Assembly (NCBI GenBank): GCA_033675545.1
Contig: JAWDGP010003572.1
Location: 491,001 to 555,000, forward strand
DNA length: 64,000 nt
Source of the DNA: Elysia crispata
Lineage: Eukaryota; Mollusca; Gastropoda; Plakobranchidae
Direction: 5' to 3'
The notes beneath the pieces were generated by a model that did no database searches, was not told where the DNA came from, and worked only from the letters and a program-made list of their open reading frames with translations. Shown one piece after another: positions 1 to 16,185 of the stretch (its first letter is position 1; the number at the start of each line of letters is the position of its first letter). The position numbers and the translations under genes were made by a program.

Positions 1-1950
1 GGCCAGATAGCATCACAAATGATATGCTGCGACATATTGGACCTGCAGCAAAGAAAGGCAAAGACAAGAAGAAGACAGATAGCTACAGACCTATCAGCTC
101 AGCTGCCTAGGCAAGTTACTGGAAAGAATTGTCAACCACTGGTGCGGTTCTTAAAAAGTCAAGAATAACTCTCCTTTACACAAACAGGCTATTGTCAACA
201 TAGCAGCACTGAAGACCAGCTAGCCCTACTGACACAAGGCATAGAGAATGGCTTCCAATACCCAAGAAAAAAGAAGACACTGGCAGTCTTTTTTGATTAA
301 ACAAAAGTGTTTGATAGAGTCTGGAAAAGTTCTACTAAAAGAGGAATAATGGATAAAAAAAACTTTCTTCACTTTCAGTGGCGACCCTATTGTCACTCTA
401 AAACCAGAAAGAAAGTCTGCCTTCAGCTGGATGGAGAGAAAATAGAAATGTCAGACAGCCAACCTCTGGGGAGTCACCCTCGATCCAAGACTTACATAGA
501 AACCTCATCTGGAGAAAAAAAGCATCAGAAGACTCTCCCTCATGAAGAAAGTGGTTGGAACAAAGTGGGGAGCCAATTTGAAAATTCTACGTCAAGTATA
601 CATATATATAATGTTAGACCTGTGGCAGAAAATGCTTCCTCATCATGGTCTACATCATAGGAGGCAAACAAGATTGGAACAGACAAAGTGCAGAACATGG
701 GCCTGGGGATCATTCATGGTGCAATAAAAAGCACACCGATCTGGCAAATGGAGAAAATGGTGAACATTCAGCCTCTTGAAACAAGAAGAAACTTCAAGAT
801 ACAATGCTAAGCAGAAAAAGCAAGAGACTTCTCGCTCATCCCTTTCACCAGAAACTAAACCAACCCATTAAAAGCAGGCTTCAGAGAAAATCATTTAACC
901 ACAAAGTCAAAGAGCTAGATAAGAAAGAAGAGACAGCCTCACAACTACCACATATAGAACAAACGTCCTCATGTTTGGCTGCCTATTAAGAGGTTTGAAA
1001 TGTCAACAAAAATTCCTGGAACCCACTCTAAGGTTGACCATCCCCCTCATATGCTGAAAGCACTGACCTTAGAAACTTTAGACCACAAATACCCAAAATG
1101 TTCATGGATCCATATCTATACTGACGGATCAGCTGAAAGGGCAGTAAAAAATAGAGGAAGCGAAATGATAGCCATACATCTATCTGGAGCAGCTTTCTCA
1201 AAGACAAGATCTGTTGGAGTGCAAAGAACGAACTTCAAAAAGCAGAAATGGAGGCATTGCTTTTGGCAGCTGAACACCTTGAGACAGATGCCCAGCAACA
1301 GCACAGCAAATTGATACTCTCTGATTCTCTGTCAACCGTTCAGACTCTGCAGTCAAATCCCACAGATAACACATCAAAGACATTGTGCAAGCAACTTAAC
1401 AAGTTGTACAAGAAAAGGAAAATAATACTCCAATGGATCCCATCACATTCAGGAAAAATGGAAAATGAAATTGCTGACCAGATAGCAAAAGGAGGAAGTA
1501 AGTTATTCCAGCCACCATCTACAATCTCATCTGAAGAAGCTAGAACTCTTCTTAACAACTCAGCCATACAAGGATGGCAAAAAGAGAAAGAAGAATACAC
1601 AGTCAAGAATGACAGCATTCACATGGTAGACAGAAAAGGTCAAACAACACTGTTTCGCCTAAAGACAGGCCACTGTGTCCTCAACAAACATCTGAAGAAG
1701 ATAGGAATGGCAGAATCTGCTAATTGCCAGTGTGGAGCGACAGAACAAACCCCAGTCCACATCCTCCAAACCTGCCCCAACTTTGAGAAAGCCAGACTTC
1801 AAGTTTGCCCTACAGAAGCTCTGGGGGTCTGGCAACGACCTACTGAAAACAACCAACTTTGTCGACCTGACCAGATGATCGATATAGAACAGTCAAAAAA
1901 GATTGAACACAGAAGAAAAAGAAGAAGCAGCAAGTCTTCTTTATTTTCTG
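1..1950 (+). mobile_element. Degenerate non-LTR retrotransposon, RT and RNase H remnant
   Basis: This is the 3' part of a decayed non-LTR retrotransposon, cut by the window edge. Reverse-transcriptase traces appear in broken frames: a YRPIS-like stretch near 85-110 and a FFD-stop-TKVFDRVW stretch near 288-326. The catalytic YxDD-type region appears to be missing. An RNase H domain follows with IYTDGSAE (about 1116-1140), EMEALLLAAEHL (about 1245-1280), LILSDSLSTVQTL (about 1310-1350) and WIPSHSGKMENEIADQIAKG (about 1430-1490). A CxC..HxxxxC cluster follows at about 1724-1778. RT plus RNase H plus a terminal Cys/His motif is typical of I/Jockey-type elements; the clade is inferred. Stops and frameshifts make it inactive. 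The longest intact frame is 1248-2165. Confidence 0.85.
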
Positions 1951-2165
1951 AAATTAATACAGTGTCATTAGTGTGTATCTCAGTTGTTCAGGTTGTGCCC
2001 TTCTACTTTCATTCTGGGTATCCTTCTAGGTTTCATATTCATTTCACTGTTGAGAGAGAAAAGGTCTGGGGAAAGCAACGACCTTGTCTGTCACCACCTT
2101 TTACTTCTCCCCTGACTAATGCTGTTACAACATTCAATATCCACATTGTAAAAATTGAGCTATAA
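1248..2165 (+). pseudogene. RNase H and Cys/His tail of the non-LTR element
   Basis: This is the longest open stretch of the retrotransposon remnant. It encodes the distal part of the RNase H domain, with acidic E and D residues and the conserved H...D in the PSHSG...EIAD segment. A C-terminal CQCGATEQ..VHILQTCP motif follows, as is common at the 3' end of such polyproteins. The first RNase H aspartate (YTDGS) lies upstream in another frame, so the domain is split by a frameshift. Codons after about 1910 read into A-rich non-coding sequence and are probably not original protein. Confidence 0.75.
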
Positions 2166-2176
2166 GCCATATATAT

Positions 2177-2179
<3 letters not shown>

Positions 2180-2226
<47 letters not shown>
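2180..2226. repeat. (GA)n microsatellite
   Basis: A nearly perfect GA dinucleotide array, preceded by a short TA run. It lies just past the 3' end of the retrotransposon remnant. Confidence 0.97.
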
Positions 2227-2234
<8 letters not shown>

Positions 2235-3159
2235 ATATATAAATTAAATAGTTGTCTTCTCCAGCTAGATATCTCTGTATAATATCAACATGACAATGTG
2301 GGGACTCAAACTTAAAATTCTATGATGGTGGGGTACAATCTGATATTATAACCCTTACCTGTTGATTGAAGTAGGTTAAATGTTAGATCAACCTGTGAAG
2401 TAAGGGATTTATAAAAAATTTCAAACAATCAGTTACATAAAAGTTACTTGTGTTGGGAATTTTTGGTTTATTGGACTATCATTATTACTTCTGCAAAAAT
2501 AAATTCTCAACCCCCCCCATCCAAAAAAAGAAATGTCAACTCAAAGCACTGATTCCACCACAAAATTCGACTACTTCACTTTGAGAGATATAAAATAAAA
2601 TGGAAAATAGAAACCATAGTCTCATGATGGAAAAAGAAAATGCGCAGCTGTGATGTGAAAACTTGGTGAATGGATTTCCTATCAGACAGTTCATTCCCAA
2701 TTTGTACAACTTTCATAGAATAAATATCTTTAGAATAGAATGTGAATATCCATGAATTTCTTGACATACTTCTCAATTTCCACTTTCAACAGAGGTTTCT
2801 CCTTTCAATTTGAACTAGATCCCCAATGTAATTATTAGATTTAAAGTTCTAAGATGAGAAATCTTTATTTTAAAAAGTAATCCAAGTGCAAAGGAGCTTT
2901 TGAGCAAAAGCTATGTCCAGCCTTTGAAAATTTCTATTTTAGGTTATAGATTCATCTAGAATCTAGATTCTATTTTATATTGGTTCGGTAGGACTTCAGA
3001 TTGCGTGCGTTGGTTTAGTATAGATAGCACACTGCATCTAGGATATAATTATGATGCCGAATATTTTTTGCTTGCTAATTCATTGTAAGAGAGTGATGTA
3101 CACGTAGGCCTATACAAAAACCAAGCTCAATCTTTTTTCTATGACCGGATCAAATGAAG

Positions 3160-3161
<2 letters not shown>
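2227..3161. other. Gene-free AT-rich stretch
   Basis: No exon with recognisable protein similarity and no RNA gene was seen on either strand. The sequence is AT-rich with short homopolymers (poly-C near 2511). Confidence 0.6.

Positions 3162-3209
<48 letters not shown>
3162..3209. repeat. (CT)n microsatellite with adjoining AGATCT-rich tail
   Basis: A perfect CT array that runs directly into overlapping TCTAGA/AGATCT hexamers at 3210-3235. Confidence 0.97.
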
Positions 3210-3210
<1 letters not shown>

Positions 3211-3617
3211 GAATCTAGATCTAGATCTAGCTCTAATCAGTACTACCCTCTAATCTAGTTTATAAGATAGAGATACCATACCCGTTCGGAAGTTCTTCCA
3301 CAAGTTCCGGGTTAAATAATTTTTTTTATTAATGAGAGAGTTGTTATAAATTTCCATACGTTTCGTGACACGCCAGCTCAAGAGCTAATATTGATTTAGC
3401 ACGCCAAGATCTAAATCTAGATCTGGATTCAGTATCCTAGTGAACAATACCATCAGAGTCTCTGTCAGCTGTGACAGTTACTGTCAGGTTTGTTTACTAA
3501 TAGTAATACACTTGCTTAGAAATTTAGAGAACAGATAAAGGTAACTGCTATTGCTTTTATACGTCGACAAAAAGTATTTGGGAAAAGGAGGGGGGAGAGA
3601 AAGAAACCGTGCGGAAA

Positions 3618-3660
3618 GAAGAAGAAGAAGAAGAAGAAGAAGAAGAAGAAGAAGAAGAAG

Positions 3661-3713
<53 letters not shown>

Positions 3714-3842
3714 GAACAAGAACAAGAAGAACAAGAAGAACAAGAACAAGAACAAGAACAAGAACAAGAACAAGAACAAGAACAAGAACAAGAACAAGAA
3801 GAAGAACGACAACAACAACAACAACAACAACAGCAGCAACAA
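3618..3842. repeat. Compound (GAA)n(CAA)n(GAACAA)n array
   Basis: About 225 bp of purine-rich triplets: first GAA, then CAA, then alternating GAA/CAA hexamers, then CAA with CAG variants. It stays open in all frames only because the unit is three bases long, and I do not read it as coding. Confidence 0.95.
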
Positions 3843-5468
3843 GGAAGAGGAGGAAGGCAGAAAAGGAGATGAAAGCGCGCGATAAGAAAAAAAAAAGTGG
3901 GAAGAAGGAGGATTAGACAAGGATTGAGGGAAGAAGAAGAATAATTAAGGTTTGTGTGGGGGGCGGGGATCTCTTTGGCCGACCGTGGCCACAACTGGCA
4001 CAAGTCCTCATTAACCTGTGACCGCGGCTGATCTACTTGATGTGGGCGAGTTTGGCGCATGTTTTCACCCGCTCTGTGCTGGCTGGACCATTTCTACTTT
4101 CTCCAAGTACTTAAAAAAACATTGGTGGCATTTTAAAAGCTAAAAAGCAATATTAATGTGATTCTCTCCAGACTATGAGTAGTCATTTCGATTTGAAGGT
4201 TATATTTTGAAGACAACTGAGATATAGATATCTAGGTAAAAGCTGTCCTTCAAGAATTAGTAGATTTCAAGTATCTACTTCCATATTTTGGGTCTTGATC
4301 TTGGGGTCTTAGTTTTAGAGGCGCCATTTTATTTCAGAAAAAAAAATGGCGATCCCTCTTTTTGAATTTTTTTCCTATTGTCTTTACATCTGCAGCACAG
4401 GGATGTCCAGATACATTTCTTAAGGATAGTGAGAATGTGAACATTAAATGTTCAGCTTAAAAAAAAAAAAAATGCTTCGTGGTTCTCTCGCCCTGAAATC
4501 TGTGATTAATTTGTCTTCGTATATATTTTAATAAATCATTAAGGGAACATTATTGGTTAAGCACTCATCGTATATCATCCCGGAAATTTGTTGTCTCATG
4601 CACAATGTAGTTCTGTAAGCGATAGATTTTCTAAATTTAACTGGCTGGAGCCGTTCTTGTGTAAACTTCGGTTTCAAACTTAATTAAACCGCTTGACATT
4701 ATGCATTTTATAAACTTGTTAAGGAAAATTAAGAAATAAAATCGGAAGGACGCTAGCCCAAATAAGACTCAAAGACGCTGTTCAGTTTATAGCTAAGGTA
4801 GAAAGTTTTATTAACGGTAAAATAGTGGTTGTTACTCTTAGCTGTTTTTTTTTTTTCCTCCATTTTCCCCTTCCACTCACCGTAAAAATGTGAAATTTTA
4901 TTTCATATTTTAGCTAAGCTGCCTCTAGTTTGCTTTATCTATTGTTAAAGAAACTACGCTTGCTGAGTCCACTGGTGTTACTTTAAAGATGTTTCCTGTT
5001 CCTTTCTTCTTCCTCTTTCTCTACTCACTTGTGTTCCTTTTCATGGCCATCTCAGAGTCCTTTCCTCCTGAAAACTCTAGATAGTAGCCCCACCTTGTGT
5101 TGAGCATTTCTAAAAGCCACCATACATACGGTGATTGCGCGTGGCGCGAGGGTCAGATTTCACGAGTCCAGAGCTGAGCCACTGCGTGTGTGGGAAAACC
5201 GCAAGAAAAACATAGTCTGCACATAAATATATCTTGTTCAATGCCTAGCACCCCCCTCTATGTGTATGGTGGGTCTAAAGTTGCCATATTCTCGAATCAT
5301 AATATATGAGCTTCATTGGAGATACAGATCTTGTCGTGAAAGTAAACGAAGCTGGCTGCTTTGGGTAAAACTATGCCTATTGTGTTTACTTGATTTGTGC
5401 ATTGAAAACAGAAAAGTGCCAGCAGTGTACTAAACTAAAATAATACTATAATTATACTTTCTATATTT

Positions 5469-5471
<3 letters not shown>
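3843..5471. other. Gene-free stretch with a GC-rich island
   Basis: No gene recognised. A GC- and CpG-rich patch at about 3957-4080 stands out from the AT-rich surroundings and may be a repeat fragment or promoter-like DNA. A second patch at about 5125-5200 is also CpG-rich. Neither shows a clear promoter signature. Confidence 0.4.

Positions 5472-5521
<50 letters not shown>
5472..5521. repeat. (TA)n microsatellite
   Basis: A perfect TA array of about 25 units. Confidence 0.97.
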
Positions 5522-5523
<2 letters not shown>

Positions 5524-8500
5524 GATTGATGTTTATCATGTGTTTTTTTTTCTTTTAATATTGTTTCTTACAAAGATGGTCTAAACTAATGTTCAAGCTA
5601 AATCTAAAGCCAGTTAGCTGGCTATCAATGGAAAGTACATGCACAACACTACTTGAAATTTTTTCCCTCGTTTAATGACGCGCAAGATGATTATGGATTT
5701 GTTTCTTTACAGCGTAAAGAGAAAATGGTGTGCAACGCACGACGTGGGCCGGTGATATGAAGTAACAGATCTACTATGCAGGTTTTGGCTATAAGGCCGC
5801 CATCTCAGTAGATATTAAGTGGGGACACTGGCTCAGGGGTCGGGGGTTGATCTAACTCAGTAACTGAGACAGTATTCGCTTAGATTGCTCAGGAGTTCCA
5901 ACTTAGAGAAAAAATATACCCGAGAAAGTAAATTAACCTAGTTTATGTCAACATCGCATACAACACATATCATAATCATTCGGCTGTTGAGTCAAGTCAA
6001 GGCTAAGATATTAATTGTTTACTTGTAAGGCGGGAACTTGTTTGTATACATATGATAATGTTAATAGTTATCTTAAATGCAAATTTTGTGTTTGTTTTTG
6101 CCAATTTGATTCTTGAATAACCTACTTTGTTGATTTGACCAGGGCTGGTAGTGGTCGCAGTTGATTTCCTTTCCTACTGCGATATGAACGATGTCGCATC
6201 TCATACGCAACTGAAACATTGAAGCAATCGATTAGAAATGCATTTAGAAGGAGACAACTGTGCAGATTCAGTATTATCAATTTAATGAGTATTTTGCGTT
6301 AGTTTTGCCTTTGCAAAGTTTGCTGCATGACTTTGATAACTTAATTTTAAAAAAGAAAAGAAAATGGAATAAAAATAATCATTTCATTTTAACAACGCTA
6401 AGTTAATGTTTTTCAACAATTAGCTCTTATCATCCTAGATATTCAACACTGCCTTTAACAACAAAAAATTAAATTCTTAAATTCTCGCTTGTAATGGCTT
6501 TTATGCTCTGTAAAGACCACTCACTATTTAAAGTAACATAATTATGCGGTGATAAGAAGTAAATTAGCAAGCCGCTTATAATATTATTGTTCACAAACTG
6601 TTAAGAACTATCAGTGACATAGCACTTATTACCTCCATAATGCAACAGTTGGTTTGTGAATGGATTTCGATGGATTACAATTTGCAGCAGGAATCTGATT
6701 TAGATTTCACCCGAACTTGTGATAATAATGTTTCATATCAGTTACAGGGCCTTTATTACTACCTACTAATCCCTCTTATAGGAATTACTATAAAAACGTT
6801 CAGTCCATTATACTATTATTTAGTAAAATGGGAAACATACATAGTTACATATAACTATAGTACATAATTAAAAGAAACAAGGCTTCAATAGAAATTTGTT
6901 GCGGGTAGCAGCAATTTTTATGGAACAATGTGAGATCGAGCCTTGTTGACAATGTGTTCGGTTTTATGCGCTTGGTCGACACGCAGAGTCCATTTGTCTT
7001 GAGGTTAATAGCTATTAATAAGGCCTGCATTAATTTAAAAGGCTATTGTATCAAATTATTGTTTTCTATCCTTCTGATGTTACTGGGAATGAAACTTCCT
7101 AAGACCAGGTCTACATGATCTTTGTGAAATAGCAGGAAGGCAAAGACATACTGTCACACACTCGTATAAACGCTCATTTATTAGTTCTAAACAATATTCT
7201 ATTTATCACCAGTCATCAACAAGAGCGCCTCAGTGTGTTGAACAGATTAACATCTTCAATAATCTTGCTCTGAACAGGTTCCATGTCTCATGAATTAAAC
7301 TCACTGCCTATATAACATTTGCACCAAAAGCAAGGTAGTAAATCGAACACTCTTCCATGCAGATAAAGAAAAGTACCGAACATGAATAAAGAACTCATCA
7401 CAGGGCGAATGACTTTTGGAAAAAATGTACATTTCTTCACCTGACTTTGGCATTTTGTGCCGTTGCAATATTTAGTTTACACCATGCATAATTATTAAGT
7501 TTGAATTGGCAAAGTGTGCACTGGAGCACATTTTTGTTTTTAAAAGTCATTATTTGACTAGGGCAAAATGAATTGCATATATATTTTTTTAAATTCTAAA
7601 CTATGTTTATTCCACCTTTGAAAATTTTTTTTAGAAACAGATTGTGCAGGGGTGTAAGGGCTATACATGCAGTATCAATATTTTTGCTTTACACCAGCTG
7701 ATATCTTAAGAGCATTACCTTTCAATCAAAGTTAAAGTTAAAGCATTTTAAAGCACGTGCTTCGCGTGCCTCTAAATTTCTGCAGCGAAGAAGTCTATTT
7801 ACTACACTAGGCGTGTAAGTGATCATTACACCGATCAAGCTAGCTGATAGTAAGCATTTTAGTAATTCAGGCTTGGAATCTAGCACCATCAAGTTTGTAA
7901 CTTTTGTCTTTTTCAGCTCAAACTATCATGAAACGAGGATAAATGACGAGTCATAGATGTGATATTGACTCAGATGAAATGGCCGCTGCCTTTTTTTTTT
8001 TTTTTGGTAATAATTTCCTAAGCTTTGTAATAGAAACATTTGAGTGTTGTGTGCAAGTTTCAAAATCTCTGGGCATAATAATAGGAACATTCATATTATT
8101 TGAGATAATGATGTGACAAGTGACATCTATATATAGCAACCTTAATGATCTTGTGACAGTACACCGTGGAGGAGGCTAACTGCGAACATCTGAGAGGCAG
8201 CCGAGGCGTCCAATTCGGAGCACTAAGATGTGAATGGCGATATAACATAACATAATGATCTTGATGTACAGTCGAGGAGATGATGATATGCCTTTAGGTA
8301 TATATGCATGTAAACTTATAGAGTTTGTCATTCCATATGAATCTCAATTTTTTTCTAATTTATGGCCACTCATTGATTCAGAAATATGCAGTAGAAAAGT
8401 CTATGCTACCAAAGAAGAACATCTGAGCGTACCATGTATAGCACTGATTAAACTTGTTCCATTTTGAATTTATCAAATTCAATATCTTTCCTGAGTTCAA

Positions 8501-9127
8501 AAAGGTTAAACATTATCTTCACTTTCCAAGTTTTTTCCTCCTTCTAAAAATATTGGAAAAAAGTTTTGACCAGCTTCACTGACAGTCTCTTCTACAATGC
8601 CTTCGCCGAAAATGATTAAGTTTCTTTGGAGATTATTTCCTTGTCTCTACCATAAAAGATGTAGAGTTTTGGGTTAAAACTTTGTTGAAGATCTTCATCA
8701 AATTCTAATTTAAACTCCCTCAGTCATGTCTTACGTTGTCTCATCAGATACAATCTCTTTCCAGTACACGTACTTAGTATTTTAAAGAATTTGATTTTTT
8801 CAATTTATCCCCCCTCCTCGAAAAAAAAATGACTTGGTCTGTTCTTTTGATGTTTCTGGCTGTTTGGATAAGGCGGCCGCCATTGAGGTTCCAGCTTGCT
8901 TCGGTCCTGTTAAGAGCCTTAGCCTTTCCGGTACTTTCTTTCAGCTTCGCCTATTGCTCCAACTTTTTTACTTCTCCATCAATATAAATCTCATGTAGAA
9001 CTTTGTTCTTTGTTTCGAACGTTCTTGTTTACTACTAAGTCTTTCCACTTGTACAAATTTCATTTCCAGCCGACGCAGATTGCTCATCTGCATGCAAGCA
9101 TTAATAAAGAAATGGAGGAATTCCATA
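5522..9127. other. Gene-free AT-rich stretch
   Basis: No exon, tRNA or clear transposon was recognised. The short segment at 8150-8240 is less AT-rich than its surroundings and may be the tail of a retroelement, but I could not identify it. Confidence 0.5.
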
Positions 9128-9129
9128 AT

Positions 9130-9137
9130 TTTCTCTC

Positions 9138-9224
<87 letters not shown>

Positions 9225-9369
9225 CTTTCTGTCTGACTCTCTCTGTTTGTCTGTCTGTCTTTCTCTGTCTCTCTTTCCGTCTTTCTCTCTCTCTGTCTGC
9301 CTTTCTCTGTCTCTCTGTCTGTCTCTGCCTGTCTCTGTCTGCCTGTCTGTCTATCTGTCTCTGTCTCTG

Positions 9370-9434
<65 letters not shown>

Positions 9435-9436
9435 TT
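9130..9436. repeat. Long (CT)n array with CTGT-interrupted centre
   Basis: About 300 bp of pyrimidine-rich dinucleotides. Two pure CT blocks (about 9136-9211 and 9378-9424) flank a degenerate centre of CTGT and CTTT units, which looks like an older eroded part of the array. Confidence 0.96.
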
Positions 9437-10922
9437 CACATCTTAGTCCTCCGACTTGGACGCCCCTGCTGCCTCTCGGATGTCTCCTCCACTGTGTTCT
9501 CTTCTGCTATTGACCTCAGATGTTCGAGGTCGTTCTTGGTTTAAAGTTTAAGATCGCCTGATGATAATTTTATGTGGCAAACGTCTTTGTTGATGACTGT
9601 TGGCAGTGCTGGTATCGGTCTTCCTAGAAATTTATACCCTTAACGAGCAAAGTAAGCCTCCATATATTTGTTAGCTGGAATGTCTATATCTCGCCACAGA
9701 ATATTTCTCCGTAAAAGTTACACATTATTCTTGCCAAATCTTGAAAGGAGTGTCGCGATACCCCTAACAATAATATGGGCTTGGACTCGGTGGAATTTAA
9801 GATCGCTATGTTGTTAATTATGTGAGAGGCCGAGGACACCCTATACCGCTTTATGTAATGGAAGTCACCAAGTTTGGCGTGTTTTCTTGCCACAGCTATA
9901 TTCAAAGTTTTTGTTTTATTGATAACGGGCTTAATTGACTGGTCATCATGGTTTTCACAAACTCAACCAAATTATTGCTAATTTTGCCCACTCTTCTCCT
10001 ATATTCTATATATTTCTAACATTTCCTTGAAGAATAATGGGAAATCTTTTGTGTGTGTGCGTTCTGACACATTGATATTTTCTGTGGGTACTGAAAGAGG
10101 GGCTTCGCAGGCGGCCTCAAGGAGGTCGAAGCACTCTCTATTTTGCGACAAAGATGGCATGCCCTCTCCATCTGACATCATAAATTTTATAAAATGTTCC
10201 ATCTTTTCCATTTTTTTCTGTAATGAATTGAATTTCATTTCTCTCCATCTATGAAGGGTTTTAGTCGTGATTCCCCCGTGATCAAGTGTTATGGAATTAG
10301 ATAACTTCTTGGATTTTCAAATAGAGAGGATGTCTGGAGTACTTAGCCTTCTGCAAAGGAGGTAATTTTTAATTGTTTTTAATTGGTGATAGCTGTGCTT
10401 TTGAGTCACAATGAAACTGATGGCCATGAATGTTTGATGGAATACATGTATCAAGCATTATGACTTATAATCCTGTTTAATTATTGATGCATGAAATTTT
10501 TAAAAACTTTTCTCCTCGGTATTCGATCCATAATTACCTTGATTATCACAATAACAGTCAAAGTTCTTCATAATAATTTTAATAATTCCAAATATTTCTC
10601 TACGATGGACAATTGAAATTTCTCAACCGTTTATTCTATCATAATTTTTTTTATAACACTTACAATGGTGTCTAACAGCATCAGTACTTAGAACTCTTTT
10701 TAGAGTCTTGCCATTGAAGTGGCGAAGCCTCTCTAGGGGGAAATCCCTCCCCCCCCCCCCCCCCGCAAAATATGGTGCAAAACTGTACTCTTTGGTGAAA
10801 TTTGGTAGTGGTTTCCAGGTATTCAAAGGCAGGACTTTTTGTATTATTTATGAACAAAAAGGCCGAAAGATGCGTTATCTATTTTGTTTTGCTTGTCATG
10901 GAGAATTTAAAACAAAACAAAA

Positions 10923-10923
<1 letters not shown>
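9437..10923. other. Gene-free stretch with poly-C tract
   Basis: No gene recognised. A run of about 15 C residues lies near 10750-10764. Confidence 0.5.
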
Positions 10924-11265
<342 letters not shown>

Positions 11266-12633
11266 TATCTCATTTTGTAGGGAAGTGATTTTAATTTTTT
11301 TTTTACATAGAAATCCAACCACATGACAAAGCTCTGCCAGATTTAACCCACCCTTAGAGAACAAGGAAGTTTTGTTGGAGAAAAAAAATTCCCTTGCTGG
11401 AGAAAAACTCTGCAGAAAGACCAATAAAAATGTGACAAGGGAGCAGAACTAACTATGGAACAAAGAAGAACTATATATTTTGTTTGAGGAACCCAGAGAA
11501 TCTTTTTCACCTGCAACGTCAAACTTTGCTATTAAACAGGTTAGGTTTTAGTTAAGAAAAAAAAAGCAGAAAGTTGTCGACGCTTAAAGTGATAAAACAA
11601 ATGCATTATCTTTATTTCGTTCAAGCAGGAAATGTTATCAATTTTTAGTACTTTTCTACCTCTGTAAGCACCTTGAGAAAATGTATGAAAGACATAAATG
11701 TGTATAATCTGGTCTAAATAAAAATATTTTAAATTCATGGTGCTGAATTATGTTCTTCAGTGTTTGATGAGATTTCTTTGAAAGAAAGTATTACGTATAT
11801 TGCAGAAAAAAATAATGTAGAAGACCTAGAAGATTTGAGTAGGCTATATGGCAAGTCAAAATTTCTTGTAAACCATACCAATGTTTTGATGGTGCCTGAT
11901 TTAAAAGCGAATTGGAAACAGTCAGTTGATTATCTTGTTTGCTTTTTTCATCTGGACGCATTGATATCAGTATTCTGATATCTTTATTGCTTGATTGCCT
12001 TAACCAATTTAACAGCATCGGTCTTAGAGAATGTGGTTTGTATTAGTGTAGATCAGGGTTTTAATAACCAAATACCATGTACAAAACTCTAAATAATGTT
12101 GACAAAGCCTTAGTTTATGCATCATTCTAGAAAATACTTTGTAGACATGATTCACCTCCTTCAGAAATAACCTTTAATCCTCTGAATTAAAGTTGTGTTC
12201 GAGCCACAGCTGATTTTATAAATCTTTAAATTTTGACAAATGATGTGATGCTTTCAACAGTGGAACAGTTTCTTCTAGAATAATTTTGTAGCCTTATACA
12301 ATTTAGTACTAAAAAATGTTGTTTCCACGAATAATAGGTCAAATCAATTTCAGAGCAGCTTGAAATTAATGTGAAATCAATAAAGCCTATAATTAAATGA
12401 TTTATATCACTCTTATTACTAAATTGGTCGTGTCATAATGCCATCAACTTTAAAACAAGTAACATCATTTGCGAATCTTTTATTTTCTGATTGCTATATA
12501 TGATGGTTTATATTAATTTGTTACATGTTGCCTACTTAAAGTATTATTCCCTACTGCATTGTGCTATTTTGCTTTTACACATGGTAGTTGGTCTTTTTTT
12601 AAATTACAGCATAAATATTATAATTATAATTGT
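11266..12633. other. Gene-free AT-rich stretch
   Basis: I see no gene or recognisable element here on either strand. Confidence 0.5.

Positions 12634-14634
<2,001 letters not shown>

Positions 14635-14703
<69 letters not shown>
14635..14703. repeat. (CT)n microsatellite, first of a pair
   Basis: A perfect CT array, separated by about 55 bp of unique sequence from a second CT array. Confidence 0.97.
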
Positions 14704-14707
<4 letters not shown>

Positions 14708-14756
14708 ATAGAAATAAAGAAAGCAGTCAAACAACGTTAGAGGCTGAGACAGACGG

Positions 14757-14758
<2 letters not shown>

Positions 14759-14809
<51 letters not shown>
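14759..14809. repeat. (CT)n microsatellite, second of a pair
   Basis: A perfect CT array in the same orientation as the one just upstream. Confidence 0.97.
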
Positions 14810-14812
<3 letters not shown>

Positions 14813-16185
14813 ATCCTTATCAATCTAGAACCTAGCAATTCAAGCATCAAACTGGAGCTAAGGCCCGGGTTGGACCTTTCCACTTTTCTTCTGTTTCCCC
14901 TTGTTCACTCTATTTTGTTGCCAGGGAATCATTTCGTATTCACCTAGAGATTTTACTTGCATTTTTATACTAGATCTAGATTAGATCAAATTTCTCAGAT
15001 CTGATGAATTTAGTCAGTGTTATTTCACTCTGAACATGAAATTGAAACACATTTTTGTCGAAATTTGGAAAGTTGAATTAGCATGCAAAACGGGGAAATT
15101 TGTAGATATCGGCCCAACTCACTTTAGGCTTCACAATAAAATGTTTCTCGACAAATTTGAAACTTGTGCGTAGTTAAATGGGATTGTAGAGCAACACAAA
15201 AAAAGGCTTTTATCTTGAAAAGTATTTACGACGAATAAAACCTTCATAGTCGTGTTCAGCATATCAAATTCATTAAGAAAAATACAATTATAAAGCTTAG
15301 AGTGAATTGGACCAATAACTGCAATAACACTGCAAAGTTGAAACTTTTTACTCGATCCATTTGTTAAAATTCATTCATTTCTTCTTTAGAAACTCAGAAT
15401 GATGGTGAATGTACATAACTGAAGCTTGTGAAGAGATGTCTTCACAATTGAAACATAGAATTAAATAAAAAATCACAAAAATACCTGAGTATTGTTCATT
15501 CTATGAGGGAGGAGTTAGATCTGTGGAACTAAGTATGGATGCAGGTAATAGCTGAATAAGTCCTCAGAACGGTTCCCTCACTTTTTTTTTTATTGGGGTA
15601 TGTGGCTTGAATTTTAGAGGTATAAGAACTGCAATAGCAACTCAAGACGAATATCACAACTTATCATTTCCATCGGCCATTGTCGCTCATTTCACCTGTC
15701 TCTTTTTACTTCAAAATTCAAGTTCAAGGATGGGGTATGCATTTAACATTTTATTGATGTATGATTTTCTATGTGGGTAATTTGCTAGGGCCTTCGGTTT
15801 TGTTTCGTTTTGTTATGTTTTTTTAACTCCACATTCCCACCTCCTGCCATGCCCTTTTTTTTTTCCATCTCTACCAAATTAGTTTGTGTAAATAATTTAA
15901 TATTGCTAACGTTAGCTAGCAACAAAAAAAAAAAGAAGAAAAGAAGTGTCTCCAGCAGTCTGAAACATTTTATCTTTGATCAGGTGAAGTTGAAATTCCT
16001 GTCTAAATTTGTAGAAATCAATAAGATAAGATTAATGAACTCTACCACACTGTACTTCAGCTTTTAGTTTTTGATCAAATACCAAAGTCTTACCAATACT
16101 ATAGTCTTTGAAGATATCCTAAACAAATAGCATTGTTCTAAACTTTACTAAAACCAAATTCATGAATAAGTACACTTTTTTACAG
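14810..16185. other. Upstream region of ACSF3, probable 5' UTR intron
   Basis: No coding sequence recognised. The segment just before the first coding exon ends in a pyrimidine-rich tract plus CAG (16175-16185), a good splice acceptor. The 5' leader is therefore probably spliced, with a non-coding first exon and promoter somewhere upstream that I cannot place. Confidence 0.45.

Noticed and set aside
3516-4060. Long frames of poly-Glu, poly-Gln, poly-Leu, poly-Thr in all phases
   Set aside because: Produced by three-base repeat arrays, which stay open in every frame. No flanking protein similarity or splice structure supports coding.
9010-9544. Leu-Ser and Arg-Glu repeat frames
   Set aside because: Products of the CT dinucleotide array. 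The same applies near 14482-14835, 18892-19185 and 29751-30389.
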